In this document: positions 36,505-44,475 of the stretch, in pieces
How the letters are laid out: each line of letters begins with the position of its first letter
Numbering within the stretch: position 1 is the first letter of the stretch
Assembly: GCF_900184895.1 (NCBI RefSeq)
Contig: NZ_FXZK01000006.1
Coordinates: 160,018-224,017, forward strand
DNA length: 64,000 nucleotides
Direction of reading: 5' to 3'
DNA from: Flavimaricola marinus
GTDB taxonomy: Bacteria; Pseudomonadota; Alphaproteobacteria; Rhodobacterales; Rhodobacteraceae
Program-made: the position numbers and the translations under genes
The notes under the pieces: model-generated
The model's database searches: none
What the model was told of the DNA's origin: nothing
What the model saw: the letters and a program-made list of their open reading frames with translations, nothing else

Positions 36505-37742
36505 CGGCCATTGCCTTGGCCCGGTCGGATCGTTTGCCTGCATGGTCCTTGTATGGCGCGGTTCTGAGCGCGGCTGGCCTGCCGATCTATATTTACGCCC
36601 CGAAATACTATGCCGACACCTATGGTGTCAGCCTCGCCGCTTTGGGCGCGTTGCTGTTCGGGTTGCGTCTGTTCGACGTGGTGCAAGACCCGGTGCTTGG
36701 CTGGGTATCCGAGCGCCTTGGCCGCGCCCGTGGGGCCGCTGTGGCGGGTGGGGCGGCGATCCTTGCGCTGTCGATGATCGGGCTTTTTGCCGTGCCGCCG
36801 CAGTTTGCCCCGATCTGGTGGTTTGGCCTGACGATCACTGGTTTGTTCAGCGCGTTCAGCTTTCTGTCGATCAATTTTTACGCTCAGGGCATTGGCAAGG
36901 CCGACCGGATCGCCGGCGGACACGTCCGCCTGGCCGCGTGGCGCGAAAGCGGAGCTTTGCTGGGCGTCTGTGTCGCCGCAGTGGTCCCGACGCTGCTGAT
37001 GGGCGTGGTTGCCAGCCCCTTCGCGATCTTTGCCTATGGCTTTGCCGCTTTGACCCTCGCCGCCGCCATAGGCATGGCGCCCGAGTGGCGCGGATCGGTG
37101 ACCGCCGACGCGCCGACGCCGATTGCTGCGATTCTGGCCGATCCCGGCGCGCGCCGGTTGCTGATCCTCGCCCTCGTCAACGCCACGCCGTTGGCGGTGT
37201 CGTCGACCTTGTTCCTGTTCTTTGTGGACAGCCGTCTGGACGCGCCCGGTTGGGAAGGCCCGCTTCTGGTGCTGTTCTTCCTTGCCGCCGCTCTGTCGTC
37301 GCCGGTGTGGAGCGCCTTGGCCCACCGCTTTGGCGCAAAGCCGGTGCTAATGTCGGCGATGGTTCTGGCGATCCTGTCCTTTGGCGGGGCGATGACCCTC
37401 GGCGCGGGCGATGCCGGGCTGTTTGCCGTGATCTGCGTGTTTTCGGGCGCCACGATCGGGGCGGACCTGACCCTGTTGCCCGCGATGTTTGCCCGCCGGA
37501 TGGCGGCGGTGTCGCCCAATGGCGGGCAGGGCTTTGGCCTGTGGTCGCTGGTCAACAAGCTGACGCTGGCGATTGCGGCGGCGGTGCTGCTGCCTCTGTT
37601 GCAGGCGTTTGGCTACACCGCGGGGGCCGAGGATGTGCCTGCCGCCGCGCTGACCCTGCTGACGGTGCTCTACGCGCTTGTGCCGTCGGTTTTGAAACTC
37701 GTGGCCATCGGCTTGCTGGCCGCCACAACACTGGAGGAATGA
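36501..37742 (+). CDS. MFS transporter, GPH/MelB-like
   Basis: 413 residues, about twelve transmembrane helices. GLRLFDVVQDPVLGWVSERLG resembles the conserved helix 2-3 motif (RxFDxxxDPxxG) of glycoside-pentoside-hexuronide cation symporters. GTG start overlaps the DUF1365 stop. In this context a sugar is an unlikely substrate; a lipid-related or stress metabolite is inferred only from the operon. Confidence 0.85.
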   Translation: MTAIALARSDRLPAWSLYGAVLSAAGLPIYIYAPKYYADTYGVSLAALGALLFGLRLFDVVQDPVLGWVSERLGRARGAAVAGGAAILALSMIGLFAVPPQFAPIWWFGLTITGLFSAFSFLSINFYAQGIGKADRIAGGHVRLAAWRESGALLGVCVAAVVPTLLMGVVASPFAIFAYGFAALTLAAAIGMAPEWRGSVTADAPTPIAAILADPGARRLLILALVNATPLAVSSTLFLFFVDSRLDAPGWEGPLLVLFFLAAALSSPVWSALAHRFGAKPVLMSAMVLAILSFGGAMTLGAGDAGLFAVICVFSGATIGADLTLLPAMFARRMAAVSPNGGQGFGLWSLVNKLTLAIAAAVLLPLLQAFGYTAGAEDVPAAALTLLTVLYALVPSVLKLVAIGLLAATTLEE

Positions 37743-37745
37743 TCT

Positions 37746-38306
37746 ATGACGACCGTCCTGACCATTGCGCTGACTCTGCTGTTGGTGGCCGCTTTCGCCC
37801 TGGTCCGCCGCAGATACGCGTCGTTTGCCGCGCAGCGCCCCGAGGATTACGACACGGAGCCGATGTTTGACATCCGCGAGCGCCTGAACGGGCCGATTCA
37901 ATGCGAAGGCGTGATCTTTGGTCCGCTGGGCCGGGTCAGTTCCCGGTTCGTCGCCGAATTCGACGCCACCTGGCAGGGCAATATCGGAATTGTGAAGGAG
38001 CGATTCGAATACGACAGCGGCAATGTCCAGAACCGCGAGTGGCGATTCCAGCTCGGCAATGACGGGATGATCAAGGCCGAAGCCCCTGATTTGGTGGGGG
38101 CCGGCAGCGGCCAGCAGCGCGGATCGGCCGTGCAGCTGAATTACCGGATCAAGATGACCGAGGATGCCGGCGGCCATATTTTGGACGTAACGGACTGGAT
38201 GTATCTGACCTCGAACGGTAGCATCATGAACAGAAGCCAGTTTCGTAAATTCGGGATCAAGGTCGCTGAACTGGTGGCCACCATGCGTCCTGTGGAAGCG
38301 GCGTGA
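37746..38306 (+). CDS. DUF3833 protein, membrane-anchored
   Basis: 186 residues. An N-terminal helix (TIALTLLLVAAFALV) anchors a beta-rich domain with FDIRERLNGPIQCEGVIFGP, GRVSSRFVAEFDATW, WRFQ and DWMYLTSNGSIMNRSQFRKFG, the DUF3833 pattern. Members are often lipoproteins; this one has a plain signal anchor with no lipobox. Three bases after the MFS gene. Function unknown. Confidence 0.85.
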   Translation: MTTVLTIALTLLLVAAFALVRRRYASFAAQRPEDYDTEPMFDIRERLNGPIQCEGVIFGPLGRVSSRFVAEFDATWQGNIGIVKERFEYDSGNVQNREWRFQLGNDGMIKAEAPDLVGAGSGQQRGSAVQLNYRIKMTEDAGGHILDVTDWMYLTSNGSIMNRSQFRKFGIKVAELVATMRPVEAA

Positions 38307-38334
38307 ACCAAGGCACCATCGGAAAGGACGTCTC

Positions 38335-39072
38335 GTGAAGGAATGGCAGGGCAAGCGATATTGGTTGGTTGGCGCGAGTGAAGGTCTTGGCCGTGAAGTC
38401 GCTCTGGCGTTGAGCCGGGCAGGGGCCGAGGTCGTCGTGAGCGCCCGCTCCGAGGACCGTCTCGCCTCGCTGGTCGAGGAGATGCCGGGCAAGGCCTCTT
38501 ATGCCGTCGTCGACGTGACCGACCGCGAGGCCGTCGAGGCCGTGGCGGCCAAGATCGGCCCGCTGGACGGCATGGTCTATCTGGCCGGTGTCTATTGGCC
38601 CCTCGGCGCCAAGGAGTGGGACAACGAGAAGGCCGAGGCGATGGCCGATATCAACTATCTGGGCGCGTCCCGCTGCGTCGGCGCCGTGATCGGCCCGATG
38701 GTGGAGCGCGGCGAGGGTCATATCGTCCTGACCGGTTCGTTGTCCGGTTTTCGCGGCGTCGCCGGCGCGATCGGATACGGGGCGTCCAAGGCGGCCGTGA
38801 TGTATCTGGCCGAGTCGATGCATGCCGATCTGCGCAAGACCGGTGTGAAGGTTCAATTGGTCAATCCGGGCTTTATCAAGACCCGCCTGACCGACAAGAA
38901 CGACTTCTCCATGCCCTTTATCATGGAGCCGGAAGCCGCCGCCCGTGAATTCGTCGAACACATGAACACGGATGCCTTCAAGAAGAGCTTTCCGTGGATG
39001 TTTTCCTGGATGTTCCGGGGCAGCCAGATCCTGCCGGACTGGCTCTATTACCGCCTCTTTGGCGCCAAGTAG
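38335..39072 (+). CDS. short-chain dehydrogenase/reductase
   Basis: 245 residues with GASEGLGREVALAL (NAD(P)-binding), a catalytic serine in VLTGSLSGFRG and YGASK as the YxxxK pair. GTG start follows AAAGGACG. Last gene of the RpoE-type operon, so a role in oxidised-lipid or aldehyde metabolism is plausible but unproved. Convergent with the saccharopine-dehydrogenase-like gene, three bases apart. Confidence 0.9.
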   Translation: MKEWQGKRYWLVGASEGLGREVALALSRAGAEVVVSARSEDRLASLVEEMPGKASYAVVDVTDREAVEAVAAKIGPLDGMVYLAGVYWPLGAKEWDNEKAEAMADINYLGASRCVGAVIGPMVERGEGHIVLTGSLSGFRGVAGAIGYGASKAAVMYLAESMHADLRKTGVKVQLVNPGFIKTRLTDKNDFSMPFIMEPEAAAREFVEHMNTDAFKKSFPWMFSWMFRGSQILPDWLYYRLFGAK

Positions 39073-39075
39073 CCC

Positions 39076-40104
39076 CTAGGCCGCGGTGTGCGCGACGAAC
39101 AGGTCGCGCGCCCGCCCCCAGACCCCGTCGCCGTCTTCGTCGAATTGGATCAGGTGTGGCAGCAATTGCCCGGCGAAGTCGAGACTGCTCTCAAGTGGCA
39201 GAAGCGACGGCAGATTGTCGATCGCCATGACGTCGAGCAACGGGCTGTCCGCCACCCGCACGGTAGGCGCGGCCCAGCTTGTCGCCTCGGAATAGAGCGG
39301 CACGGGATTGTAGTCGCTGTCCGGATCGCAGGCGATGTCTCCGATCACCCGCAGCGCCCGCTCGGCGCTCACTGCCGAACGCGGCACGAAGACGGGGGTC
39401 TTCGGCCCGGCCAGAATGCAGTTGAAGAACAACGTGTGGTCGAGGATTTCGGGGAATGGCCCGCCGTGCGCCGTTTCGTCCATGTCCCACAGGGTGGGTG
39501 CGATCCCGCAGGCTTGGCAGAGGTCGGCGACCCCTTGCCCCACCCGTCCCTTGGCCCCGATGATGAGCGCCGAGACCTCTGCGGCCAGTTTCGGCATATC
39601 GCGCAGGAGCGCGTCCTTGTCGGGCCAGGCCGAGACGCCGGGGCAGGACCCCGGCTGCGCCGCGAGGCTGAGCAGGCTGACCGCCGCCCCGGCGTAGCCT
39701 GCCCAATAGCCAAAGGCCGCAACCCGCCGTCCGGCGTCGTTGGTCAGGTATTCGAGATCGAGCAGCGTGCCGCCTCCGGCCCGGAACCGATCAAGGAGCA
39801 CGGCGCCCGCGCCTTGCCCCTTGTAGGCGTGACCGAACATGATGTGCCGGTGCCTGAGCGGCGAGCCGTCGGCGGGCAATTCCTTGAGCCCCAGAATCAC
39901 GGCCTCTGAGGGGGCGTCCGGCCACGACCCTTCGGCTTCCCGCGCGCAGGTGTCGGGATAGGCCGTGATGTCGAGGATCCGGTTGCTGCTATGCTCGACC
40001 GTGACCTGATGCCCGGCGTCGAGCAGCGCCGCCGCCCCTTCGGGTGTCAGCGGTGTCCGCGCTTCGTTGTCGCGTTGTTCGGCGCGGAGCCAGAAGTGAG
40101 CCAT
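39076..40104 (-). CDS. saccharopine dehydrogenase (lysine-forming)-like protein
   Basis: 342 residues with an alanine dehydrogenase/LYS1-type N-terminus (RAEQRDNEARTPLTPEGAAALL), an NAD site region ALIIGAKGRVGQGVADLCQA, and a C-terminal SDYNPVPLYSEATSW segment seen in LYS1-type enzymes. It likely interconverts an amino acid/keto acid adduct, but the true substrate is uncertain because lysine is made by the DAP route here. Start overlaps the stop of the small upstream gene by one base (TGATG). Confidence 0.85.
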   Translation of the reverse strand: MAHFWLRAEQRDNEARTPLTPEGAAALLDAGHQVTVEHSSNRILDITAYPDTCAREAEGSWPDAPSEAVILGLKELPADGSPLRHRHIMFGHAYKGQGAGAVLLDRFRAGGGTLLDLEYLTNDAGRRVAAFGYWAGYAGAAVSLLSLAAQPGSCPGVSAWPDKDALLRDMPKLAAEVSALIIGAKGRVGQGVADLCQACGIAPTLWDMDETAHGGPFPEILDHTLFFNCILAGPKTPVFVPRSAVSAERALRVIGDIACDPDSDYNPVPLYSEATSWAAPTVRVADSPLLDVMAIDNLPSLLPLESSLDFAGQLLPHLIQFDEDGDGVWGRARDLFVAHTAA

Positions 40105-40271
40105 CAGTATTGTCCTGCAAACAGTGATTTCAGTTGCGGCAGCAGGCTTGCCGCTGCCAGTCCGACGATGGCCCCGACCAGAAGCCGCACCAACCGCCGT
40201 TCCAGATAGGGCGCTCCGGCGCTGAGCAGGGCGCAGACGACGGCGTAGTAGGCGAGATTGATGGCATCCAT
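40104..40271 (-). CDS. 55-residue membrane protein
   Basis: MDAINLAYYAVVCALLSAG is a hydrophobic helix, then APYLERRLVRL, then a second helix LLVGAIVGLAAASLLPQL and a short tail. Two transmembrane segments, no recognised family. The stop and the start of the next gene share TGATG, a classic coupling arrangement, so this is very probably a real gene even though it is short. Confidence 0.7.
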   Translation of the reverse strand: MDAINLAYYAVVCALLSAGAPYLERRLVRLLVGAIVGLAAASLLPQLKSLFAGQY

Positions 40272-40304
40272 GCGCCGGAGCCTAGCAGAGCCGTTCGAGC
40301 CCGC

Positions 40305-40949
40305 CTAGAGTTGCGTGCGGGCATGTGCCCGGTCAGCCGGATCGAGATGCGGCGTGGCGTTGAACCCGGCGAGGATCGGCCCGCTTGGAGTGATCAGCAC
40401 CCGGTGCACCGAGGTGTTTCGAATGGGCAGGATCACATGGGCGAACCTGCGTGGATCGAGCGCCAGCAACAGCCGCATCACCATCCCGATCACCCCGCCC
40501 GAGGTCACGCAGAGCACGTGCCGATCCAGTTGTCCGACCTCGCGCAGCACCGCGCCGACCCGTGTCTCGAACGCCGCAAAGCTCTCCTGCCCCTGGATTT
40601 CGGCCCGGTGCCATGCCTCCAACACCAGCGGCACATGTTCGGAAAATCCATCCGGTCCGGGCATCTCGACGCCGTGGGCCGCGTGCATCGCCTGGCTCAG
40701 ATTGAAATAGTCCATTTCGTTGAGCCGGGGATCGATGTCGGGTGTGTCCCAGCCCATGGCGGTGGCGGTCTGCTTGTGCCGGGTCAGGCTGCCCGAGATC
40801 ACCTGATCGAAGCTCTCGCCCTGATCGCGCAGCCATTCGCCCAGCCAAGCCGCCTGTTGCCGCCCCAGATCGGACAGCTGATCGTAGCTTTCCTCGTCTG
40901 TCGCAGTTGAATTGGCCTGTCCGTGCCGGATGAAAGTGATCGTGCCCAT
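40305..40949 (-). CDS. histidine phosphatase family protein
   Basis: 214 residues starting MGTITFIRHGQANS, where RHG holds the phospho-accepting histidine; LSDLGRQQAAWLGEWL and a second histidine region (VLCVTSGGVIGMVMRLLL) complete the phosphoglycerate-mutase-like fold. The family acts on sugar phosphates or small phosphorylated metabolites. Substrate unknown. Confidence 0.9.
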   Translation of the reverse strand: MGTITFIRHGQANSTATDEESYDQLSDLGRQQAAWLGEWLRDQGESFDQVISGSLTRHKQTATAMGWDTPDIDPRLNEMDYFNLSQAMHAAHGVEMPGPDGFSEHVPLVLEAWHRAEIQGQESFAAFETRVGAVLREVGQLDRHVLCVTSGGVIGMVMRLLLALDPRRFAHVILPIRNTSVHRVLITPSGPILAGFNATPHLDPADRAHARTQL

Positions 40950-41040
40950 GCTGCCTCCGCGCCTGAGAGGCCAGCCGTAATGGCTGTCCGGAGCCTTGGC
41001 AACCGCGCAGCCCCTTGCCCCGCGCCTTGAGATACGGCTC

Positions 41041-41055
41041 TGCTATTGAATAGCA
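41041..41055. repeat. AT-rich perfect palindrome in an intergenic region
   Basis: TGCTAT-TGA-ATAGCA, a six-base perfect inverted repeat with a three-base centre, between the divergent histidine phosphatase and caspase-like genes. It stands out in a GC-rich gap and could be a regulator site; nothing identifies the protein. Confidence 0.4.
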
Positions 41056-41215
41056 TGAGCCGACAGAGCAGGTTGAACCAACCGACGCCCAAATGCGTTA
41101 GCCTTGTGCATCGGGATCCGAAGGCTGCCCCGGACCAGGCGTTTTCCGCCGTCCGAGCCGCCAGAAGGCCCGATTGCCGCCCAATTGAAGACCCTTGAGG
41201 AGGAGTGACCCCACA

Positions 41216-42874
41216 ATGCGCCATTTCATAAGCGCCACCGCGATTGCGATGTTGGCCAGCGCCAGCTGGGCCGAGGATGCCGCCCTTGTGCTTGGCATCG
41301 AACGCTACGAGGAGCTCGGCCGTCTGGTCCGCGGCGCCGAGCCTGTCGATGCGGCGTCCTCCCTCGAAGAGATGGGTTTTGACGTCGTCGCCATTCCCAA
41401 TCCGCGCGCCTCCGCCATGGCCGATGCCCTGGCCGAATTCGCCGAGAACGTGCAGGGCGCGGACCGTTTGGTCGTGATCCTGTCGGGCCGTTTTGTCACC
41501 GATGGTGGTCGCACATGGTTCATGGCCGCGAATGCCGAGGAACCGAGCCTGTTGTCGATGCAGGATGGTTTGTTGTCGGTGGACAGCGTGATGCACGCCA
41601 TGTCCGGCTCGGCCGGCGAGGCGATCCTTCTTTTGGGCGTCGATTCCGGCGAGGACGCCGTTTTCGACGCGTGGCTGACCGAAGGCATCGGGGCGCTCGA
41701 CATCCCCCAAGGTGTGACGGTCTTGCGCGGTCTGCCCCGTGACATTGCCGATTTCGCGCAGGTCGAACTGGTCGAGCCGGAGGCCGATCTGACCCGGCTG
41801 ATCGCCGCGAACCGCCGGATCTCCGCCTCCGGTTATCTGCCCCGCGCATTCGCTTTCATGGGCCCGGTGCCGGAGCAGCCTGTCGACGAGCCGACCGTCG
41901 AGGTGGACCCCGCCGCGGAGCAGGCCCTGTGGGAAGGCGCACTGGCGCTCGATACCGCCGAAGCCTTTCGCAACTATCTGACCCGCTATCCGAACGGCGA
42001 ATTCATCGCGCAAGCCGAGGAAAAGCTCGCCGCGATTCTCTCCGAGCCGAACCGGGCCGACAGGCTGGCCGAAGAGGCCTTGCAACTGACCCGCGACGAG
42101 CGTCGTGATATTCAGCGCAACCTGAGCCTGCTCGACTACAACACCCGCGGCATCGACGGGATCTTTGGCCCCGGCACACGGGGTGCCATCACCAACTGGC
42201 AGCAGGTCAACGGCTATTCCCAGACCTCCTATCTGACAACCGAGCAGATCAACCAGCTCGACGCCCAGGCCGCCCGCCGCGCTGCGGAGCTCGAGGCCGA
42301 GGCCGAGCGTCTGGCAGCCGAACGCGCCCGTCTGGACCGGGCCTTCTGGGAGGAAACTGGCGCCCGTGGCGATGAGCCGGGCTACCGCGCCTATCTGGAA
42401 CGTTATCCCGATGGCCTGTTTGCCGAAACCGCGACCGAAGCACTGGATGCCATCGAAGAAGAGAAGCGCCGCGCCGCAGAGGCCGAGGATCGTGCGGCAT
42501 GGGACGTCGCCCGCGAGGCCGACACCCAGTCGTCCTATGCCGATTACCTGACCGCCTTCCCCAGCGGCGTGTTTAAGGCAGAGGCCGAGGCTCGTCTGGC
42601 CGAATTGCAGCGCGAATCCAGCTCTGCCGGTGCAGAGCAACAGGCCCGCGCGGCCGAGGAGGCGCTGAACCTCAACGTCCTGACCGCACGACTCGTGGAG
42701 GCCAAGCTCGATTCGCTCGACCTCAACCCCGGTGCGGTCGATGGCCGGTTCGACGATGACACCCGCCGCGCCATCCGTCGCTATCAGGGCAACCGTGATC
42801 TGCCGGTGAGTGGCTACCTCGACGAGGGCACGCTGGTCCGCTTGCTCGCGGATACGATCGGGTCGCTGCGCTGA
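41216..42874 (+). CDS. exported degenerate caspase-fold / peptidoglycan-binding protein
   Basis: 552 residues. A signal peptide (MRHFISATAIAMLASASWA) is followed by a caspase-like domain (ALVLGIERYEELGRLVRGAE, LEEMGFDVVAI, LVVILSGRFV, LLGVDSGEDA). The catalytic His-Gly and the Asp-x-Cys positions read SGRF and GVDSG, so protease activity is not expected. Then come a first peptidoglycan-binding motif (NTRGIDGIFGPGTRGAITNW), two copies of a short repeat with YLTRYPNGEF/YLERYPDGLF/YLTAFPSGVF, a charged coiled coil, and a C-terminal second binding motif (GAVDGRFDDDTRRAIRRYQ). Start follows GAGGAG. Confidence 0.82.
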   Translation: MRHFISATAIAMLASASWAEDAALVLGIERYEELGRLVRGAEPVDAASSLEEMGFDVVAIPNPRASAMADALAEFAENVQGADRLVVILSGRFVTDGGRTWFMAANAEEPSLLSMQDGLLSVDSVMHAMSGSAGEAILLLGVDSGEDAVFDAWLTEGIGALDIPQGVTVLRGLPRDIADFAQVELVEPEADLTRLIAANRRISASGYLPRAFAFMGPVPEQPVDEPTVEVDPAAEQALWEGALALDTAEAFRNYLTRYPNGEFIAQAEEKLAAILSEPNRADRLAEEALQLTRDERRDIQRNLSLLDYNTRGIDGIFGPGTRGAITNWQQVNGYSQTSYLTTEQINQLDAQAARRAAELEAEAERLAAERARLDRAFWEETGARGDEPGYRAYLERYPDGLFAETATEALDAIEEEKRRAAEAEDRAAWDVAREADTQSSYADYLTAFPSGVFKAEAEARLAELQRESSSAGAEQQARAAEEALNLNVLTARLVEAKLDSLDLNPGAVDGRFDDDTRRAIRRYQGNRDLPVSGYLDEGTLVRLLADTIGSLR

Positions 42875-42897
42875 CGGGCGCGCCGGTCATCCTGCCT

Positions 42898-43338
42898 TTG
42901 TCGCAGGCCCCGCCGGATGTGGTGGGGCCTGTCTCTGCGTTGATGATCGAGGCCTGGCCCGAGTGGTATGGTCCGGGCGGGCAGGGCGATGCCGCCGCCG
43001 ATCTGGCCAAGCGCGGCCGCCACGAGGGATTGCCGAGCGGCTTGGTCGCCCTGGTCGCGGATGCGCCGGTCGGCACGGTCGCGCTGGACGCGACCTCTTA
43101 TGGCGCGGAGCCGGGGGAGGGCCCCTGGATGACCGGTCTGGTAGTCTGCCCGAAGATGCGCGGCCGCGGCATTGCCACCGCCCTCGTCGCCGGTGCGGAG
43201 CGATTTGCCCGGGCGCTGGGCTATCCGGAAATCCACACTGCGACGATAACGGCCAGCGGCCTGATCCGGCGGCAGGGCTGGACGCTGGCCCGCAGCTTGG
43301 ACAACGGCTACGACATTCTGCGCCTTGCATTGGGATGA
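42898..43338 (+). CDS. GNAT family N-acetyltransferase
   Basis: About 146 residues with GLVVCPKMRGRGIATALVAGAE, the acetyl-CoA-binding motif (VxPxxRGxGIxxxL), and a typical C-terminal strand with YDILRLALG. The start is uncertain: TTG 42898 is the only standard initiator after the last in-frame stop, yet the family-like beta strand (VILPLSQAPP) seems to begin a few codons earlier, where only CTG is available. It follows the caspase-like gene closely. Substrate unknown. Confidence 0.75.
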   Translation: MSQAPPDVVGPVSALMIEAWPEWYGPGGQGDAAADLAKRGRHEGLPSGLVALVADAPVGTVALDATSYGAEPGEGPWMTGLVVCPKMRGRGIATALVAGAERFARALGYPEIHTATITASGLIRRQGWTLARSLDNGYDILRLALG

Positions 43339-43344
43339 AACGCG

Positions 43345-43373
43345 AAAGGCCGAGGCGATGCCCCGGCCCTTTG
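43345..43373. terminator. hairpin between convergent genes
   Basis: AAAGGCCG...CGGCCCTTT with inner GGC-GAT-GCC forms a nearly perfect stem just after the acetyltransferase gene and facing the protease gene. T-runs flank it in both directions, so it may serve both. Confidence 0.55.
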
Positions 43374-43392
43374 ATTGGCTCGGCCCCCGGTT

Positions 43393-44271
43393 TCAGGCGA
43401 ACAGGGTGTTGGCGAATTCGTCGAGCTGGATGATCTCGGCGGTCGGGTCGTTGGCATCGAAGATGGTGTCATAGCCCATGTCTTCGAAGGCCGCGACCGT
43501 CATCGCGGAGATGTAGTTGGCGTCGTCGATAAAGCCGGACATCAGCTCGTTGGTGAAGGTGTCCTCGTCCCAGTGCCCGCCGGCCGTGCCCGGCCCGCCA
43601 TCGGTTTCAACCGGCACGCCGTTGAGCGAATTCGGATCGTCGTCGGCGATGTCGGCCAAAGCCTCGTTATAGGCCAAGGTCGCGTTCTCGCCGGTAAAGA
43701 TCAGCGTCCCGCCGCGGACCGAGCCTTCGGTCAGCCCGAGTTGGGACCATATCGTGCCGAAGCCCAGCGAATGCATCATCTCGTGCAGCACGATATCGTC
43801 GAACAATCCTTCGTCGGCAAAATCCTGAGCGTCGGCGGTGTCGAACTCCATTACGGCGGTCGTCGGGATTTTCGAGAAGAACCGCGTGCCGGTCGGCCCG
43901 GCTTGGCCCAGAACGCCGCCGGATCCGTCGATGTCCTCCAGTGTCGCGGTGATCGTGATATCGTCCACCCCCTGCCGCCGCCCGCCGCGCACGTCACCGG
44001 TGATGATCGTGGAGAGGTATTCCGCGGCGAGGATGAAATCCTGCTGGAGTTCCTCTGTCCAGCCGTCGCCCTCGAAGATGATTTCGATGTTGAAATCACT
44101 GACTACGCCGTATTCGCCCTGACCGCTGGTATAGGATGTCAGGATGACCTCCTCGGCCTCCATCGAGGCGACGGAGACGCCGTCGTCACTTGCCGCCGTT
44201 CCATACATCATGGTGCTTGGAACGGGTTCGAATTCAAAGTTGTCTGCCGAAAAGCTTGAATATGCGGACAT
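43393..44271 (-). CDS. leishmanolysin-like zinc metalloprotease
   Basis: 292 residues from ATG 44271 (GGGAGGATTTC site). HEMMHSLGFG gives the first two zinc histidines and the catalytic glutamate; the third histidine is probably in GGHWDEDTF, and NELMSGFI is the Met-turn, the pattern of M8 (leishmanolysin) peptidases. No Sec signal is present; the C-terminus (EIIQLDEFANTLFA) resembles type I secretion tails. A secreted protease is inferred. The frame is open further upstream but lacks protein-like features. Confidence 0.82.
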   Translation of the reverse strand: MSAYSSFSADNFEFEPVPSTMMYGTAASDDGVSVASMEAEEVILTSYTSGQGEYGVVSDFNIEIIFEGDGWTEELQQDFILAAEYLSTIITGDVRGGRRQGVDDITITATLEDIDGSGGVLGQAGPTGTRFFSKIPTTAVMEFDTADAQDFADEGLFDDIVLHEMMHSLGFGTIWSQLGLTEGSVRGGTLIFTGENATLAYNEALADIADDDPNSLNGVPVETDGGPGTAGGHWDEDTFTNELMSGFIDDANYISAMTVAAFEDMGYDTIFDANDPTAEIIQLDEFANTLFA

Positions 44272-44427
44272 GAAATCCTCCCTATCAAAAAAATCTGGCC
44301 AAAACGGCCGGGGTAATTCGCTGTTGTCAGTTGGCGCGCGCTCCGTCGTGAATAGTGCGCGGGTCGCAGCCTCGACCGATCGTGAATGCTTTCTGGTCGC
44401 TGCCGGAACCAACCGAGCCTTGGTCTT

Positions 44428-44458
44428 AGAAGAAAGGGCCCCGCGTTCGGCGGGGCCC
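44428..44458 (-). terminator. rho-independent terminator of the repeat-protein gene
   Basis: Stem 44436-44444/44450-44458 (nine perfect pairs, GGGCCCCGC), minus-strand T tract TTTCTTCT. It lies about 20 bases after the stop of the 44476-45732 gene. Confidence 0.85.
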
Positions 44459-44475
44459 TTGTTTCGTGTCGCCTC

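Noticed and set aside
40799..42640. Long minus-strand frame antisense to the caspase-like gene
   Set aside because: No start-site or family support; the plus-strand gene has a signal peptide, Shine-Dalgarno and domain motifs.
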